A stretch of DNA of 64,000 bases from an uncultured Spirochaetota bacterium (GTDB lineage Bacteria; Spirochaetota; Brachyspiria; Brachyspirales; Brachyspiraceae), in the NCBI GenBank assembly GCA_944390575.1, contig CALXQJ010000002.1, forward strand, positions 472,418-536,417, given 5' to 3'. Both the position numbers and the translations under genes were made by a program. The notes under the pieces were generated by a model that ran no database searches, was not told the origin of the DNA, and was given only the letters and a program-made list of their open reading frames with translations. Within the stretch, counting starts at the first letter, position 1; every line of letters starts with the position of its first letter. Of this stretch, positions 8,579 through 17,517 are shown one piece after another.

Positions 8579-9154
8579 TTATTGTCTTTTTAATATACCA
8601 TAAAATATAATATGTATTATTACATCTAAATCTTTTTCATTATTATAAGGATCTTCATAGTTTTTAGCCCATTGAAGTTCAAAGCCCTTAATAATAGCAA
8701 GAATAGACTCTGTAGCAAGACGTACATCAATATTTAAAATACCTTTTTTTACACCACTTCTAAGTATCATTTTTATAGTATCAAACTCTTCTTTATGATA
8801 TTTAGCTCTCATATGTTCTATTAATGTAAAGTCTTCAAATATTTCACTATGAAGTGCTTCATAGAGATTTGCTAATTTTATATATCCTTTTTGTCTTGTT
8901 AGAATATATGCTCTTAATTTTGATTCTGGAGTATCTTCTTTTTTTATAGCTTCATATATATCTGTTTTTAAATCTTCTGCTTCTTTTTCTGCTATGGCAA
9001 AAAATACTTCTTCTTTACTTTTGAAATAATGATATATACTACTTTTAGATTTATGAACCATTAATGCTATATCATTCATTGAAGCTTTTTTATAACCATA
9101 TTTTTTAAAAAGTTCTTTTCCTGAATTTATAATTTGTTCTCTTGTAGTATTCAT
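8579..9154 (-). CDS. TetR/AcrR-family transcriptional regulator
   Basis: 191 residues. The N-terminal helix-turn-helix is typical: NTTREQIINSGKELFKKYGY, then ASMNDIALMVHKSKSSIYHYF (about 22-44). The C-terminal ligand-binding part is helical and diverges from named members. It heads a transcript that continues into comEC nine bases later and is divergent from the GNAT gene. Its promoter and two palindromes in the intergenic region suggest autoregulation. The ligand cannot be told. Confidence 0.9.
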   Translation of the reverse strand: MNTTREQIINSGKELFKKYGYKKASMNDIALMVHKSKSSIYHYFKSKEEVFFAIAEKEAEDLKTDIYEAIKKEDTPESKLRAYILTRQKGYIKLANLYEALHSEIFEDFTLIEHMRAKYHKEEFDTIKMILRSGVKKGILNIDVRLATESILAIIKGFELQWAKNYEDPYNNEKDLDVIIHIIFYGILKRQ

Positions 9155-9181
9155 AATTTAGTATACATAAATAAAAAATAA

Positions 9182-9194
9182 ACTTTATTAAAGT
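9182..9194. promoter_or_regulatory. Candidate TetR operator 1
   Basis: Perfect 13-base palindrome ACTTTA-T-TAAAGT overlapping the -10 box of the tetR promoter. Same half-site as the palindrome at 9232-9245. AT-rich palindromes arise easily by chance here, so confidence is limited. Confidence 0.4.
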
Positions 9195-9220
9195 ATAAAT
9201 AATATTTCTTTATTTGTCAA
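9192..9220 (-). promoter_or_regulatory. Promoter of tetR-comEC
   Basis: Read on the minus strand: TTGACA (9220-9215), 17 bases, TATACT (9197-9192). It lies about 40 bases before the tetR start codon. Confidence 0.75.
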
Positions 9221-9231
9221 AAATATATATG

Positions 9232-9245
9232 TAAAGTTGACTTTA
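9232..9245. promoter_or_regulatory. Candidate TetR operator 2
   Basis: TAAAGT-TG-ACTTTA, a perfect inverted repeat using the same half-site as 9182-9194. It overlaps a TTGACT that could be the -35 box of the divergent GNAT gene. Confidence 0.4.
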
Positions 9246-9295
9246 AATCTTTTTTTTATAGACTTTTAAATATTAGTACTATTTCGGAGTAATAT

Positions 9296-9874
9296 ATGTT
9301 AAGTTTAATAGATGTGAAAAATAATAGTGAGTATATAGATAAGAGTAGAGTTGTATATAATGAGGCTTTTCTTCCTGAAGAAAGATGGAACTTTGATTTG
9401 ACTATAGAAAACAGAGAAAATTTTAATTATACATTTTACTCTATAGTAGATGATGAAAATAATAATTTTGTTGGTATAGTTATGATTTGGACTTTTGATG
9501 AGTTTTATTATATAGAATATATTGCTATAGATAAGAATTTAAGAGGTAATAATTATGGTTCTAAGGCTATTAGTAATGTTTTAGATATGTTGAATGATAA
9601 GTTTACTGTATTAGAAGTGGAGCCTTATGATTTAAATGAAATAGCAAAAAAAAGAATAGAGTGGTATAAGCGTTTTGATTTTATATTATCAGATTATGAA
9701 TATAATATGCCTTCTATTGATAAAGAAAATAAAGCTTCTACTATAAAAATGCAGATTATGACTAACAAAGAAATAAAATCAAAAGATGAGTTTGATAATA
9801 TTACAAAAATATTAATAGACAATGTTTATAAACCAAGATTGGATAATATTGCAAAGTGGAGCAAAATAGATTAA
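9296..9874 (+). CDS. GNAT-family N-acetyltransferase
   Basis: 192 residues. The centre has the GNAT fold signature: a beta strand FYYIEYIAIDKNLRG followed by the acetyl-CoA pyrophosphate loop RGNNYGSKAI (about 82-91). The substrate is unknown. A CGGAG at 9285-9289 precedes ATG 9296. It is divergent from the tetR-comEC unit and may share its operators. The last 50 residues are Lys-rich and extend past the usual domain. Confidence 0.8.
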   Translation: MLSLIDVKNNSEYIDKSRVVYNEAFLPEERWNFDLTIENRENFNYTFYSIVDDENNNFVGIVMIWTFDEFYYIEYIAIDKNLRGNNYGSKAISNVLDMLNDKFTVLEVEPYDLNEIAKKRIEWYKRFDFILSDYEYNMPSIDKENKASTIKMQIMTNKEIKSKDEFDNITKILIDNVYKPRLDNIAKWSKID

Positions 9875-9949
9875 TAATTAACTTTACAAAAATAAATTCT
9901 TAATATAAAATTAATTATGTTACTTTTTATATATTAGGAATTATAATAA

Positions 9950-12064
9950 ATGAAAAAAATAAATTTAATATTAGGAAATCATAATCATCAGCCAGTAGGT
10001 AATTTTGATTTTGTTTTTGAAAATACATATAATAAATCATATAAACCCTTTTTAGATATATTAGATAAATATAAAGATATTAAATTTAATTTTCATTATA
10101 CAGGTCCTCTTTTGCTTTGGATAGAACAAAATAGGCCAGAACATTTTGAACTTATAAAAAAATTAGTAAAAGAAAAAAGAATAGAGCTTCAAAGTGGTGG
10201 ATTTTATGAACCTATACTTCCATCTATAAAAGATTCTGATAAAGATATGCAGATTCAAAAACTTAATAAGTATATTAAAGATAAGTTTAATTATAGTGTT
10301 AATGGTGCTTGGATTGCTGAGAGAGTATGGGAGCCTACACTTGTTAAGAATTTAGCTAAGAATGGAATAAAGTATATTATGCTTGATGATTCTCAGTTTT
10401 TAACATCAGGTATAGATACAAAGAATATGTATGGATATTTTATTACAGATAGTGAAAACTATACATTAAATATTTTTCCAATATCACAAGAACTTAGATA
10501 TTTAATACCTTTTAGAAATGTTGAAGAGTCTATAGAGTATTTGAAATCTATAGCTACAGAAGAAGGTGATAGAGTTGTAGTATTACATGATGATGGTGAA
10601 AAATATGGAGATTGGCCTGGTACTTATAAATGGGTTTATGAAGATAAGTGGCTTGAAAAGTTTTTTGAAGCTCTAACAAAAGAAAAAGATATTATTAACA
10701 CTACTACTTATAGTGAGTATATGAGTAAATATGCTCCTATATCTCGTATTTATATTCCAACAGCTTCTTATGAAGAAATGCTTACTTGGGTTTTACCTTC
10801 TAAAATACAAGAAGAGTTTCATAGAAAACAAGAAGAGTTAAAAAAATATTCTCCAAACTCTATTAATACAAGATTTATGCGTGGTGGTTTTTGGAGAAAT
10901 TATTTTTATAAATATTCTGAAAGCAATAGAATGAATAAAAGAATGATGTATGCTTCTAATATGTTGGATGAGGTTTCTGATTCTAAAAAGGATAAAAAAG
11001 AAGCTATAGACTATTTAATGCAAGGTCAATGTAACTGTCCTTATTGGCACGGTACATTTGGGGGGCTATATCTTAATAATTTAAGACATTCTACATATTC
11101 AAATCTAATTAAGTCTACTATTATATCTGAGAAAAATATATATGGAAAAAGTTATTTTTATAATAAAAATATAGATTTTGATTTAGATGGAAGAGATGAA
11201 GTTATAGTATCTTCACCTAAAGAGACTTTTTATTTTCATTCATTAAGTGGTTCTATTATAGAGTGGGATTTAAAAAATAAAAATCCTATAAACTTAATAG
11301 ATTGTTTTAAAAGAATAGAAGAGGCTTATCATATACCAGCACTTAATAATTCTAATAAAAATACTGTTCAAGAAGAAAATGCTGAGCATGTATCTATTCA
11401 CGAAATTACTAAGAATGTTTCTGAAGATATTCTTAAGTATTTGGTATTTGACAAAAATGAGAAAGTTTTTGCTGTTGATCATTTTTTAAGTAAGGTTCCT
11501 ACTGCTGAAGAGTTTCAATTGTTAAAGTATGATGAAAAGTATGATTTTTCTAATTTATATTATGATATTATAGAAAATAAAATAGATGATAATAATGCTA
11601 CTATTTCTTTTAGAAAGGATTGTAGTGGGCTTATATTATATAAAAGGTATATTATAAATAAAAAAGGTGTTTTTAGTTTAGATATAGAAATTGAAAATAA
11701 TACAGACTCTGATATTGATTTTGTTTATGCATTAGAAAATAATATTACTTTACTTGCTGGAAATGAGAATGATAGATATTATACTGATGGAAAAAATAGA
11801 ATATCTAATAATTTAGTAGAGAGTGGCTCTTATGTTGGTAAATCTATTGGTATGATTGATGAAAGCTATATTAAAGTAAAAGTTATGATAGAAGCAAATG
11901 AAAAATCTATGTTTTTATATATGCCTAATTTTACTATATCTGATGCTGTAGATAGGTTAGAAATGAATTATCAAAACTCTACTTTGGTGTATTTAAAAGA
12001 AGTAAGTTTAAAAAGAAAAGAAAAAGCTAATTTTAGTATAAAAGTATATACAAAGGATATTTAA
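9950..12064 (+). CDS. Glycoside hydrolase family 57 glucan enzyme (alpha-amylase / 4-alpha-glucanotransferase)
   Basis: 704 residues. The N-terminal GH57 barrel starts LILGNHNHQPVGNFD with the HxHQP motif. The nucleophile Glu is in GAWIAERVWEP (about 119-129), and the acid/base Asp probably lies in VVVLHDDGEKYGDWPG (about 209-224). A second half of about 320 residues matches the beta-rich C-terminal domains (DUF1925/1926 type) of GH57 4-alpha-glucanotransferases and amylases. There is no signal peptide, so it acts in the cytoplasm on storage or imported glucans. AGGA at 9936 supports the ATG. A BioD-like gene follows two bases after the stop. Hydrolase and transferase activity cannot be told apart here. 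Confidence 0.88.
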   Translation: MKKINLILGNHNHQPVGNFDFVFENTYNKSYKPFLDILDKYKDIKFNFHYTGPLLLWIEQNRPEHFELIKKLVKEKRIELQSGGFYEPILPSIKDSDKDMQIQKLNKYIKDKFNYSVNGAWIAERVWEPTLVKNLAKNGIKYIMLDDSQFLTSGIDTKNMYGYFITDSENYTLNIFPISQELRYLIPFRNVEESIEYLKSIATEEGDRVVVLHDDGEKYGDWPGTYKWVYEDKWLEKFFEALTKEKDIINTTTYSEYMSKYAPISRIYIPTASYEEMLTWVLPSKIQEEFHRKQEELKKYSPNSINTRFMRGGFWRNYFYKYSESNRMNKRMMYASNMLDEVSDSKKDKKEAIDYLMQGQCNCPYWHGTFGGLYLNNLRHSTYSNLIKSTIISEKNIYGKSYFYNKNIDFDLDGRDEVIVSSPKETFYFHSLSGSIIEWDLKNKNPINLIDCFKRIEEAYHIPALNNSNKNTVQEENAEHVSIHEITKNVSEDILKYLVFDKNEKVFAVDHFLSKVPTAEEFQLLKYDEKYDFSNLYYDIIENKIDDNNATISFRKDCSGLILYKRYIINKKGVFSLDIEIENNTDSDIDFVYALENNITLLAGNENDRYYTDGKNRISNNLVESGSYVGKSIGMIDESYIKVKVMIEANEKSMFLYMPNFTISDAVDRLEMNYQNSTLVYLKEVSLKRKEKANFSIKVYTKDI

Positions 12065-12066
12065 TA

Positions 12067-12738
12067 GTGAATATTACTTGTATTATATCAAATAAGAAAT
12101 ATGCGGGAAAAACATTTCTTGCTTCTCATATTATATCATCCTTTCAGATACTTAATATGAGTGTATGCTATTATAAACCTTTTATTATGGGTGTTAAAGA
12201 TTCTAAACTTTATGATATAGATTGTATAAAGACAAGAACTTATTTGAATGCTTCTGATATTTTTGTTTCGTATGCTTCAAGTGGAATAATTTCTCCTATG
12301 CATTCTATTAATATACAAATAGATGAAAGAGATATTACTGATACTATATATGAAAATAGTCTTAATTATGATAATATGATATTAGAGTCTCTACCTCTTT
12401 ATGAACCTATTAAATCTAATTATAATTTTTATGATATGATATTAGATATAAAATTAGAAAATAAATTAAATATTATACCTGTAATAGAATATGATGAAAA
12501 TATTATACATTCTATAATAGAGCAGGTTGAGTTATTTTTTAATAAGAAATTAAAAATACCATTTATAGTTATAAATGTTAAAAGAAATCTTTTTATATCT
12601 AATGATATAATAGAATATATTAAAAGAGAGATATCTCCTATAAAGATTTATATAATTGAGTTTAGTAGTGAAAATAATCAAAAGATAGAAGATATAAAAT
12701 ATAGCGATTTAATAAAGCATTTAGTATCTTTATATTAA
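12067..12738 (+). CDS. Divergent BioD-like P-loop protein
   Basis: 223 residues starting at GTG 12067, with AAAGGA inside the end of the GH57 gene. The order of elements resembles dethiobiotin synthetase: a P-loop-like NKKYAGKTFLAS at the start, CYYKPF near 37 (BioD has YKPV), TYLNASDIFVSYAS, and DNMILES near 105, where BioD has VEGAGG. The first Gly of the Walker A motif is replaced, and the VEGAGG loop is lost, so biotin synthesis is doubtful. No bio genes are nearby. It may be a related cobyric-acid/BioD-fold ATPase with another role, or a decaying gene. Confidence 0.5.
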   Translation: MNITCIISNKKYAGKTFLASHIISSFQILNMSVCYYKPFIMGVKDSKLYDIDCIKTRTYLNASDIFVSYASSGIISPMHSINIQIDERDITDTIYENSLNYDNMILESLPLYEPIKSNYNFYDMILDIKLENKLNIIPVIEYDENIIHSIIEQVELFFNKKLKIPFIVINVKRNLFISNDIIEYIKREISPIKIYIIEFSSENNQKIEDIKYSDLIKHLVSLY

Positions 12739-13151
12739 TTTTTTATATCTAAAAATAAATTTTTTTTCTCTACACAAGCACTTACTCTGTAGTATCTATT
12801 ATCTACATATTTTTCTTCTAATACTTTGAAGTTGGAATTAATAATTTCTTTTATCTCTTTTATTTTATTTTCATCTATATTTTTTACTTCTTTTAATAAT
12901 GCTGTTTCTATTTTTATTTTTGCAAGTGTAATAGCAGCATTATATGCACTTTCTTTATTATTTTTATTTTCTACATTACTATTTGGGTATCCTATTGCTG
13001 ATGTTATATATTTATCTTCTGATACCCATCCTTCAGATAAGGTTATATTTTTTGCTTCTTCTTTCTTTACTGTATTTTCTATATTTTTGCAGGATATAGA
13101 GCATATAATAGCTATTATTAATAGTATATGATATTTCACTTTTTTCCTCAT
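12735..13151 (-). CDS. Lipoprotein resembling the LPP20 family
   Basis: 138 residues with a lipoprotein signal: a hydrophobic stretch ending IICSISC, so Cys near 21 would be lipidated. The mature part has the layout of LPP20-like domains: GWVSEDKYITSAIGYPNS, then AYNAAITLAKIKIETALL, an Ala-rich helix, and a C-terminal strand YYRVSACVEK. Function is unknown. ATG 13151 lacks a Shine-Dalgarno, whereas GTG 13139 has AGGA five bases upstream and would keep the whole signal, so translation may start there. Its stop codon overlaps that of the convergent BioD-like gene in a shared TTAA. Confidence 0.65.
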   Translation of the reverse strand: MRKKVKYHILLIIAIICSISCKNIENTVKKEEAKNITLSEGWVSEDKYITSAIGYPNSNVENKNNKESAYNAAITLAKIKIETALLKEVKNIDENKIKEIKEIINSNFKVLEEKYVDNRYYRVSACVEKKNLFLDIKN

Positions 13152-13283
13152 AAATAATATTTAAAGTACTATTTTTTAATAGTCGTCAATATTTATTTTT
13201 GTTTAATCAATTAATTATAAAGTATTAGTTTTCCGATTAATATTAAGAAGTAATAAATAATTTTTTGGTGAGAATATACTTTT

Positions 13284-14855
13284 ATGAAAAAATATGTATT
13301 ATTTTTGTTTTTGTTTATATGTTCAATATCATTTGCTCAAATATATACATTAAATAATAATGAAAAAATAGTAAATTCATATATAAATCAATATACTAAT
13401 TATGCAATTATTTTAGAAAAAAATAGTTCTATTTATGGAAAAAGTTTTGATATACTATATCAAGGCAAACGATTAGAGGGGTATAAAGATTCTGGTGTAG
13501 TAAGAGTATTACCAAATAATACATTAGTTGCTACTATGTTAAAGCCTTCACTTGTTAAAGATATGTGGGTTGTTATTTATGGAAATAAGGAACAGGAGTT
13601 TGACTCTATAGAAAAAACTATATTTTCATCTAATAACTCTATAATATTTACTAGGTATATGAATTATGGTATAGCTGTTATTAATGGAGAATCTACTGTA
13701 CAATATGATACATTATTTGATGCTATTATTAATGATTCTCAGTATGCTTTTTCTTATTCGAGAAATGGTGAATATTTTGTAAATATTAATGGTGAAGAGA
13801 AAAGTGTTTCTGGATTTGTTGATAGATTAAGATTTTCTTTAGATGGTAGATCTTTAATCTATGTTATAAATGGTGAAGATTCTGCTATAATATATAATGG
13901 TAAAGAAGATACAGAAAGTTTTAAGGTTGTTGAGGATTTGTTTGCTTATAATAAAGATCTTTTAGCATATAGTGTGAAGCCTCTTCCGGAGATAACTGAG
14001 GTAATAGAAGAGGGAGTAGAAGAAGAATTAGTAGATACTAATGAAATTACAAATACTTCTATTATTACAAATTATGATTTATCAAATATTAGTGTTCTTA
14101 CTAATGAAGAGGGAGTTACGGTAAAAGGCATTTCTAATACTATAGCTCTTGTTATGGTTACAAATGTTATTACAAATATAGTTTCTCATAATTTAGATAT
14201 TCCTTTTGATGAGAGTAGTTCTAATATTAATATAACTAATGAGTTTGTTAGCAGTAGTATTATAGTTAATAATATAAATTATGGAAATTTTGATTTTATT
14301 ACTAATATTTCATTTTCTCCAAATGGTAGAACATTATTATTTGTAAGTATTGATACTAATAATACTCAGAGATTATTTGTTGGTGGAAACTCTACTACTA
14401 ATTATGATAATATTTTATTGTATAAATATTCTGATGATTCTAAGAATTTAGCTTATGCTGTTTTAGATAATGATGAGGCTTTTATAGTATTAAATGGTAG
14501 ACGATTATCTGATGTTTATGAAAATATTAATGATTTATACTTTTCTAAAAATAATGATTTAGTTTATAATATTAGCAAAAATAATAGAGAATATTTAATA
14601 GCACCAAATTTTGAAAGTCCGCATTATAATTCTATAAATTCATTTAAGTTTATAGATGATAATTCTTTTGTCTTTACAGCAGAAAGACTTGGCAAGCATT
14701 ATTATTTTTTATTAGATGCTAATAGAGGTATTAGAAAAGAGTTAGGTGGATATAGTTATATTTCTCATTTTGATGATGATAATAACTCTTCACTTTCTTT
14801 AGCTTCTGATGGTAGAAGTGTATTTATAATTGATAGGGGTAATATATTAAAATAA
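13284..14855 (+). CDS. Secreted protein with beta-propeller-like repeats
   Basis: 523 residues with a signal peptide (KYVLFLFLFICSISFAQ). Recurrent units such as FSLDGRSLIYVINGED, FSPNGRTLLFVSIDTN and YSDDSKNLAYAVLDND have the S-x-D/N-G-R/K-x-hydrophobic pattern of TolB/WD40-like propeller blades. A Thr/Asn/Ile-rich linker of about 110 residues in the middle (about 245-335) looks disordered. Likely periplasmic or envelope-attached. I know no function. It begins a run of three small secreted-protein genes on the plus strand. Confidence 0.65.
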   Translation: MKKYVLFLFLFICSISFAQIYTLNNNEKIVNSYINQYTNYAIILEKNSSIYGKSFDILYQGKRLEGYKDSGVVRVLPNNTLVATMLKPSLVKDMWVVIYGNKEQEFDSIEKTIFSSNNSIIFTRYMNYGIAVINGESTVQYDTLFDAIINDSQYAFSYSRNGEYFVNINGEEKSVSGFVDRLRFSLDGRSLIYVINGEDSAIIYNGKEDTESFKVVEDLFAYNKDLLAYSVKPLPEITEVIEEGVEEELVDTNEITNTSIITNYDLSNISVLTNEEGVTVKGISNTIALVMVTNVITNIVSHNLDIPFDESSSNINITNEFVSSSIIVNNINYGNFDFITNISFSPNGRTLLFVSIDTNNTQRLFVGGNSTTNYDNILLYKYSDDSKNLAYAVLDNDEAFIVLNGRRLSDVYENINDLYFSKNNDLVYNISKNNREYLIAPNFESPHYNSINSFKFIDDNSFVFTAERLGKHYYFLLDANRGIRKELGGYSYISHFDDDNNSSLSLASDGRSVFIIDRGNILK

Positions 14856-14890
14856 TATTTTTTAATTTATTATTTTTTCGGAGTAAAGTT

Positions 14891-15310
14891 ATGAAAAAGA
14901 TTATACTATTATTTTTATTATTTACTATAATTTCTTGTAGTTCTAAAAAGAATAATATTTTGGAGTTTATAGAAAATGGTTTTGAAGAAAATACATATCT
15001 TAGTATTTCTATAAACACTAAAGATTACTTAAAATCAAGTATTAAGATTATAAATCATAAAATAAAAGCTAATACAGAGTATATATTTGCTATAGGTAGA
15101 AATGAAGGACCTATTAGATTTACATATCAAGCTACAAATGATGGTGAGTTTTTTGTTAATGCTAATGAGTTAAGTTTGGGTGATGATTCTTTTATCGATA
15201 CATTGAAAAAAGCTAATTATATGTCTATAGGTATATATCAATCTGAGCATTATACTGATTATTATGAGTTAAAAGGTTTACAAGATTTTTTAAGTAAGAA
15301 TAGTTTATAA
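14891..15310 (+). CDS. Small putative lipoprotein
   Basis: 139 residues. The signal KKIILLFLLFTIISCSS places a lipidated Cys near 17. CGGAG precedes the ATG. The mature domain contains IKANTEYIFAIGRNEG, which resembles IKAKNKYFFLISNN in the next gene, so the two are probably distant paralogues. No named family recognised. The 35-base gap to the propeller gene suggests cotranscription. Confidence 0.6.
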   Translation: MKKIILLFLLFTIISCSSKKNNILEFIENGFEENTYLSISINTKDYLKSSIKIINHKIKANTEYIFAIGRNEGPIRFTYQATNDGEFFVNANELSLGDDSFIDTLKKANYMSIGIYQSEHYTDYYELKGLQDFLSKNSL

Positions 15311-15323
15311 TTTTGAATATATT

Positions 15324-15878
15324 ATGAAAAAAGTATTAATATTCTTTTTATTTTTTATTTCATTATATGCAAATACAACAAATAAGTCATCTACAGAAAC
15401 AAAAACTAATACTATAAATAATAATAAAGATAGTTCTATTGTTTCTGGTAAGGTTGGTAATTGGTCTTATAAGCAATTTTCTACTAAGATAGGAATAAAG
15501 TCAGAATTTGTTTTTTTAGATAATATAAATCAATCTAAAATAGAGATAGTTTTTGGAGAAAAAGTTAATGAAATATATATTGCAATTAATAGTAAAAAAA
15601 TAAAAGCAAAGAATAAATACTTTTTTCTTATATCAAATAATGTTTATAATCCTCAGAATATAATAGACTATCTTAAGGATAAAAATATCAATATACTTAA
15701 TGGTGGTATACGTATAACTGATAAAACAGCACATGACTTGATATTATATAAATTTCTTGATTATGATAGCATTATTTTATATGATAATACATCAGAAGTT
15801 CCAGTTGAGATTATTAGATTTAATTTAAAAGGTTTAGAGAATGTATTTATAAAATTAGGTATTATTCCTAATAGTTAG
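15324..15878 (+). CDS. Small secreted protein, distant paralogue of the preceding lipoprotein
   Basis: 184 residues with a signal peptide (KKVLIFFLFFISLYANT), then a Thr/Asn/Lys-rich linker and a globular part. The INSKKIKAKNKYFFLISNN stretch and the FNLKGLENVF ending parallel IKANTEYIFAIG and YELKGLQDFL in the gene 14 bases upstream. There is no lipobox, so it would be periplasmic or secreted. Its last 11 bases overlap the end of the convergent pseudouridine synthase. Function unknown. Confidence 0.6.
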   Translation: MKKVLIFFLFFISLYANTTNKSSTETKTNTINNNKDSSIVSGKVGNWSYKQFSTKIGIKSEFVFLDNINQSKIEIVFGEKVNEIYIAINSKKIKAKNKYFFLISNNVYNPQNIIDYLKDKNINILNGGIRITDKTAHDLILYKFLDYDSIILYDNTSEVPVEIIRFNLKGLENVFIKLGIIPNS

Positions 15879-16872
15879 ATATTTTTCTTATAAGCTCTTT
15901 TAAATCCTTAGTCAATGGAGCTTTTACTTTTATTTTTTCTTTTGTTATGGGATGATTAAATTCTAAGCTATAAGAATGTAGAGCTTGTCTATTAAAAAAA
16001 TTATCTGGTATTTTATCTTTTTTAATAAAATCTTGAAATACAGCAGGTCCATATTTTCCATATACTTTATCTCCTATCATATAATATCCAAGAGAGTGTA
16101 AGTGAACTCTTATCTGATGCATACGTCCTGTATATAAACGACATAAAACAATTGCATACTCATTTCCAATTCTTTTTAGTGTTTTAAATTTAGTTTTAGA
16201 GTATTTAGAGTTTTCTGTTTTCTCTTTTTTTAATACCTGATATCTTCTAAAATCTTTATGACCCACTTCTTGCATATATCCTTCTACTGTAAATGAGTCT
16301 TCTATATCTTTTGCATTTTCAATTATTGCAATATAAGTTTTTTTTATCAAGCTTTTATTTTTATTTTGCAACATCTTACAAAATAGAGAAGCAACTTTAT
16401 TACCACGTGATAATACTACACATCCACTTGTTTCTCTATCTATTCTATTAAGCATATTTATTTTACAATTAAATTTATCTTTTATAATAGTGTGTAATGT
16501 ATTATAATAATATTTTCCAGAAGGTATAACAGGAAGATTTGCAGGTTTATTAGCAATAATTAAATCCCCATCATCATATACTATTTGAACATCTTTATTA
16601 ACATCAGGTTCTTTTAATCCTATAAGATGATATGTAATTTCATCACCTTTTTTTACTTCTCTTGTATACTTAATTTTCTCTCCATTAAGAAGTACAAGAC
16701 CTTGACCTATTAAATCTTGCCATTTATTTCTTGAGTAATATGAGAATCTATTACCCATATATTTATCAATACGTATAATACCAATATCTTCCTCTATTTT
16801 TGATTTTCTTATAACAGAAGTTTTGTATATCTCTTCAAGATTTTCATTAAGTTTATTTTTATATTTTCTCAT
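15868..16872 (-). CDS. RluA/RluD-family RNA pseudouridine synthase
   Basis: 334 residues. An N-terminal S4 RNA-binding domain (about 33-95, with WQDLIGQGLVLLNG) precedes the pseudouridine synthase domain. The catalytic loop is LNRIDRETSGCVVLS, where Asp of RIDRETSG is the nucleophile (about 148). The C-terminal GRMHQIRVHLHSLGY motif is also conserved. It isomerises uridines in rRNA or tRNA; the exact target cannot be set. It follows dcd by 20 bases on the minus strand, so they are likely one operon. Confidence 0.9.
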   Translation of the reverse strand: MRKYKNKLNENLEEIYKTSVIRKSKIEEDIGIIRIDKYMGNRFSYYSRNKWQDLIGQGLVLLNGEKIKYTREVKKGDEITYHLIGLKEPDVNKDVQIVYDDGDLIIANKPANLPVIPSGKYYYNTLHTIIKDKFNCKINMLNRIDRETSGCVVLSRGNKVASLFCKMLQNKNKSLIKKTYIAIIENAKDIEDSFTVEGYMQEVGHKDFRRYQVLKKEKTENSKYSKTKFKTLKRIGNEYAIVLCRLYTGRMHQIRVHLHSLGYYMIGDKVYGKYGPAVFQDFIKKDKIPDNFFNRQALHSYSLEFNHPITKEKIKVKAPLTKDLKELIRKISNY

Positions 16873-16892
16873 AAATATGATAATAGTAGTAA

Positions 16893-17411
16893 TTAGTTAA
16901 AATCTTTATAGAGCATACTAGCTTGTACATCTGTATTATTTTGATACTTACTACTATTATATTTTTCATAATTTCCTTCTATGGAATGATAATACAGCTG
17001 AGCTATTTCTACATCAGGATATATAGTAATAGGCTTAATACAAAATATTTCAAGAGTCCAATATCCAGCAAATCCAACATCACCAAATCCCGCAGTAACA
17101 TGAATAAATATTCCAAGCCTACCTATAGAAGATCTCCCTTCAATCATAGGTACATAATTATCAGTTTTTGTATATTCAACAGTACGTCCTAAATATAGTT
17201 GATTTGGTTGTAGAGTATATCCAGATTCAGGAATAATAATTTCTTCTACTTCATTATTTACTTTCATATCTAAAATATCATTTTTATATACAAGTAGCTT
17301 ATTGTGTAATTTTACATTATAGCTATTTGAGTTTAATTGCTTTTTATTATAAGGTTCTATTATAATATTTTTTCCTAAGTTTTTTTCAATTTCAAGTCCC
17401 GATAGAATCAT
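16893..17411 (-). CDS. dcd: dCTP deaminase
   Basis: 172 residues, usual length. Deaminates dCTP to dUTP for dTMP synthesis. The central EGRSSIGRLGIFIHVTAGFG carries the catalytic Glu-containing loop and nucleotide-binding residues of the dCTP deaminase/dUTPase trimeric fold, and TLEIFCIKPITIYPD follows. The start MILSGLEIEKNL resembles the MILSD-I-L family start. A bifunctional deaminase-diphosphatase cannot be excluded by eye. The promoter region is shared with the divergent pgi, about 106 bases between the starts. Confidence 0.92.
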   Translation of the reverse strand: MILSGLEIEKNLGKNIIIEPYNKKQLNSNSYNVKLHNKLLVYKNDILDMKVNNEVEEIIIPESGYTLQPNQLYLGRTVEYTKTDNYVPMIEGRSSIGRLGIFIHVTAGFGDVGFAGYWTLEIFCIKPITIYPDVEIAQLYYHSIEGNYEKYNSSKYQNNTDVQASMLYKDFN

Positions 17412-17517
17412 ATTTTTTTAGTCCTATTTTTATAAATAATTATTATTTTATTATCTTTATTTTTATATAGTATTATAGTATAATAAGCACAAAAATACAA
17501 ATTAGGAGTATTATAAA

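Noticed and set aside
12826..13131. Hydrophobic plus-strand frame of 101 codons
   Set aside because: Antisense to the LPP20-like lipoprotein gene, which has a proper lipobox and domain pattern.
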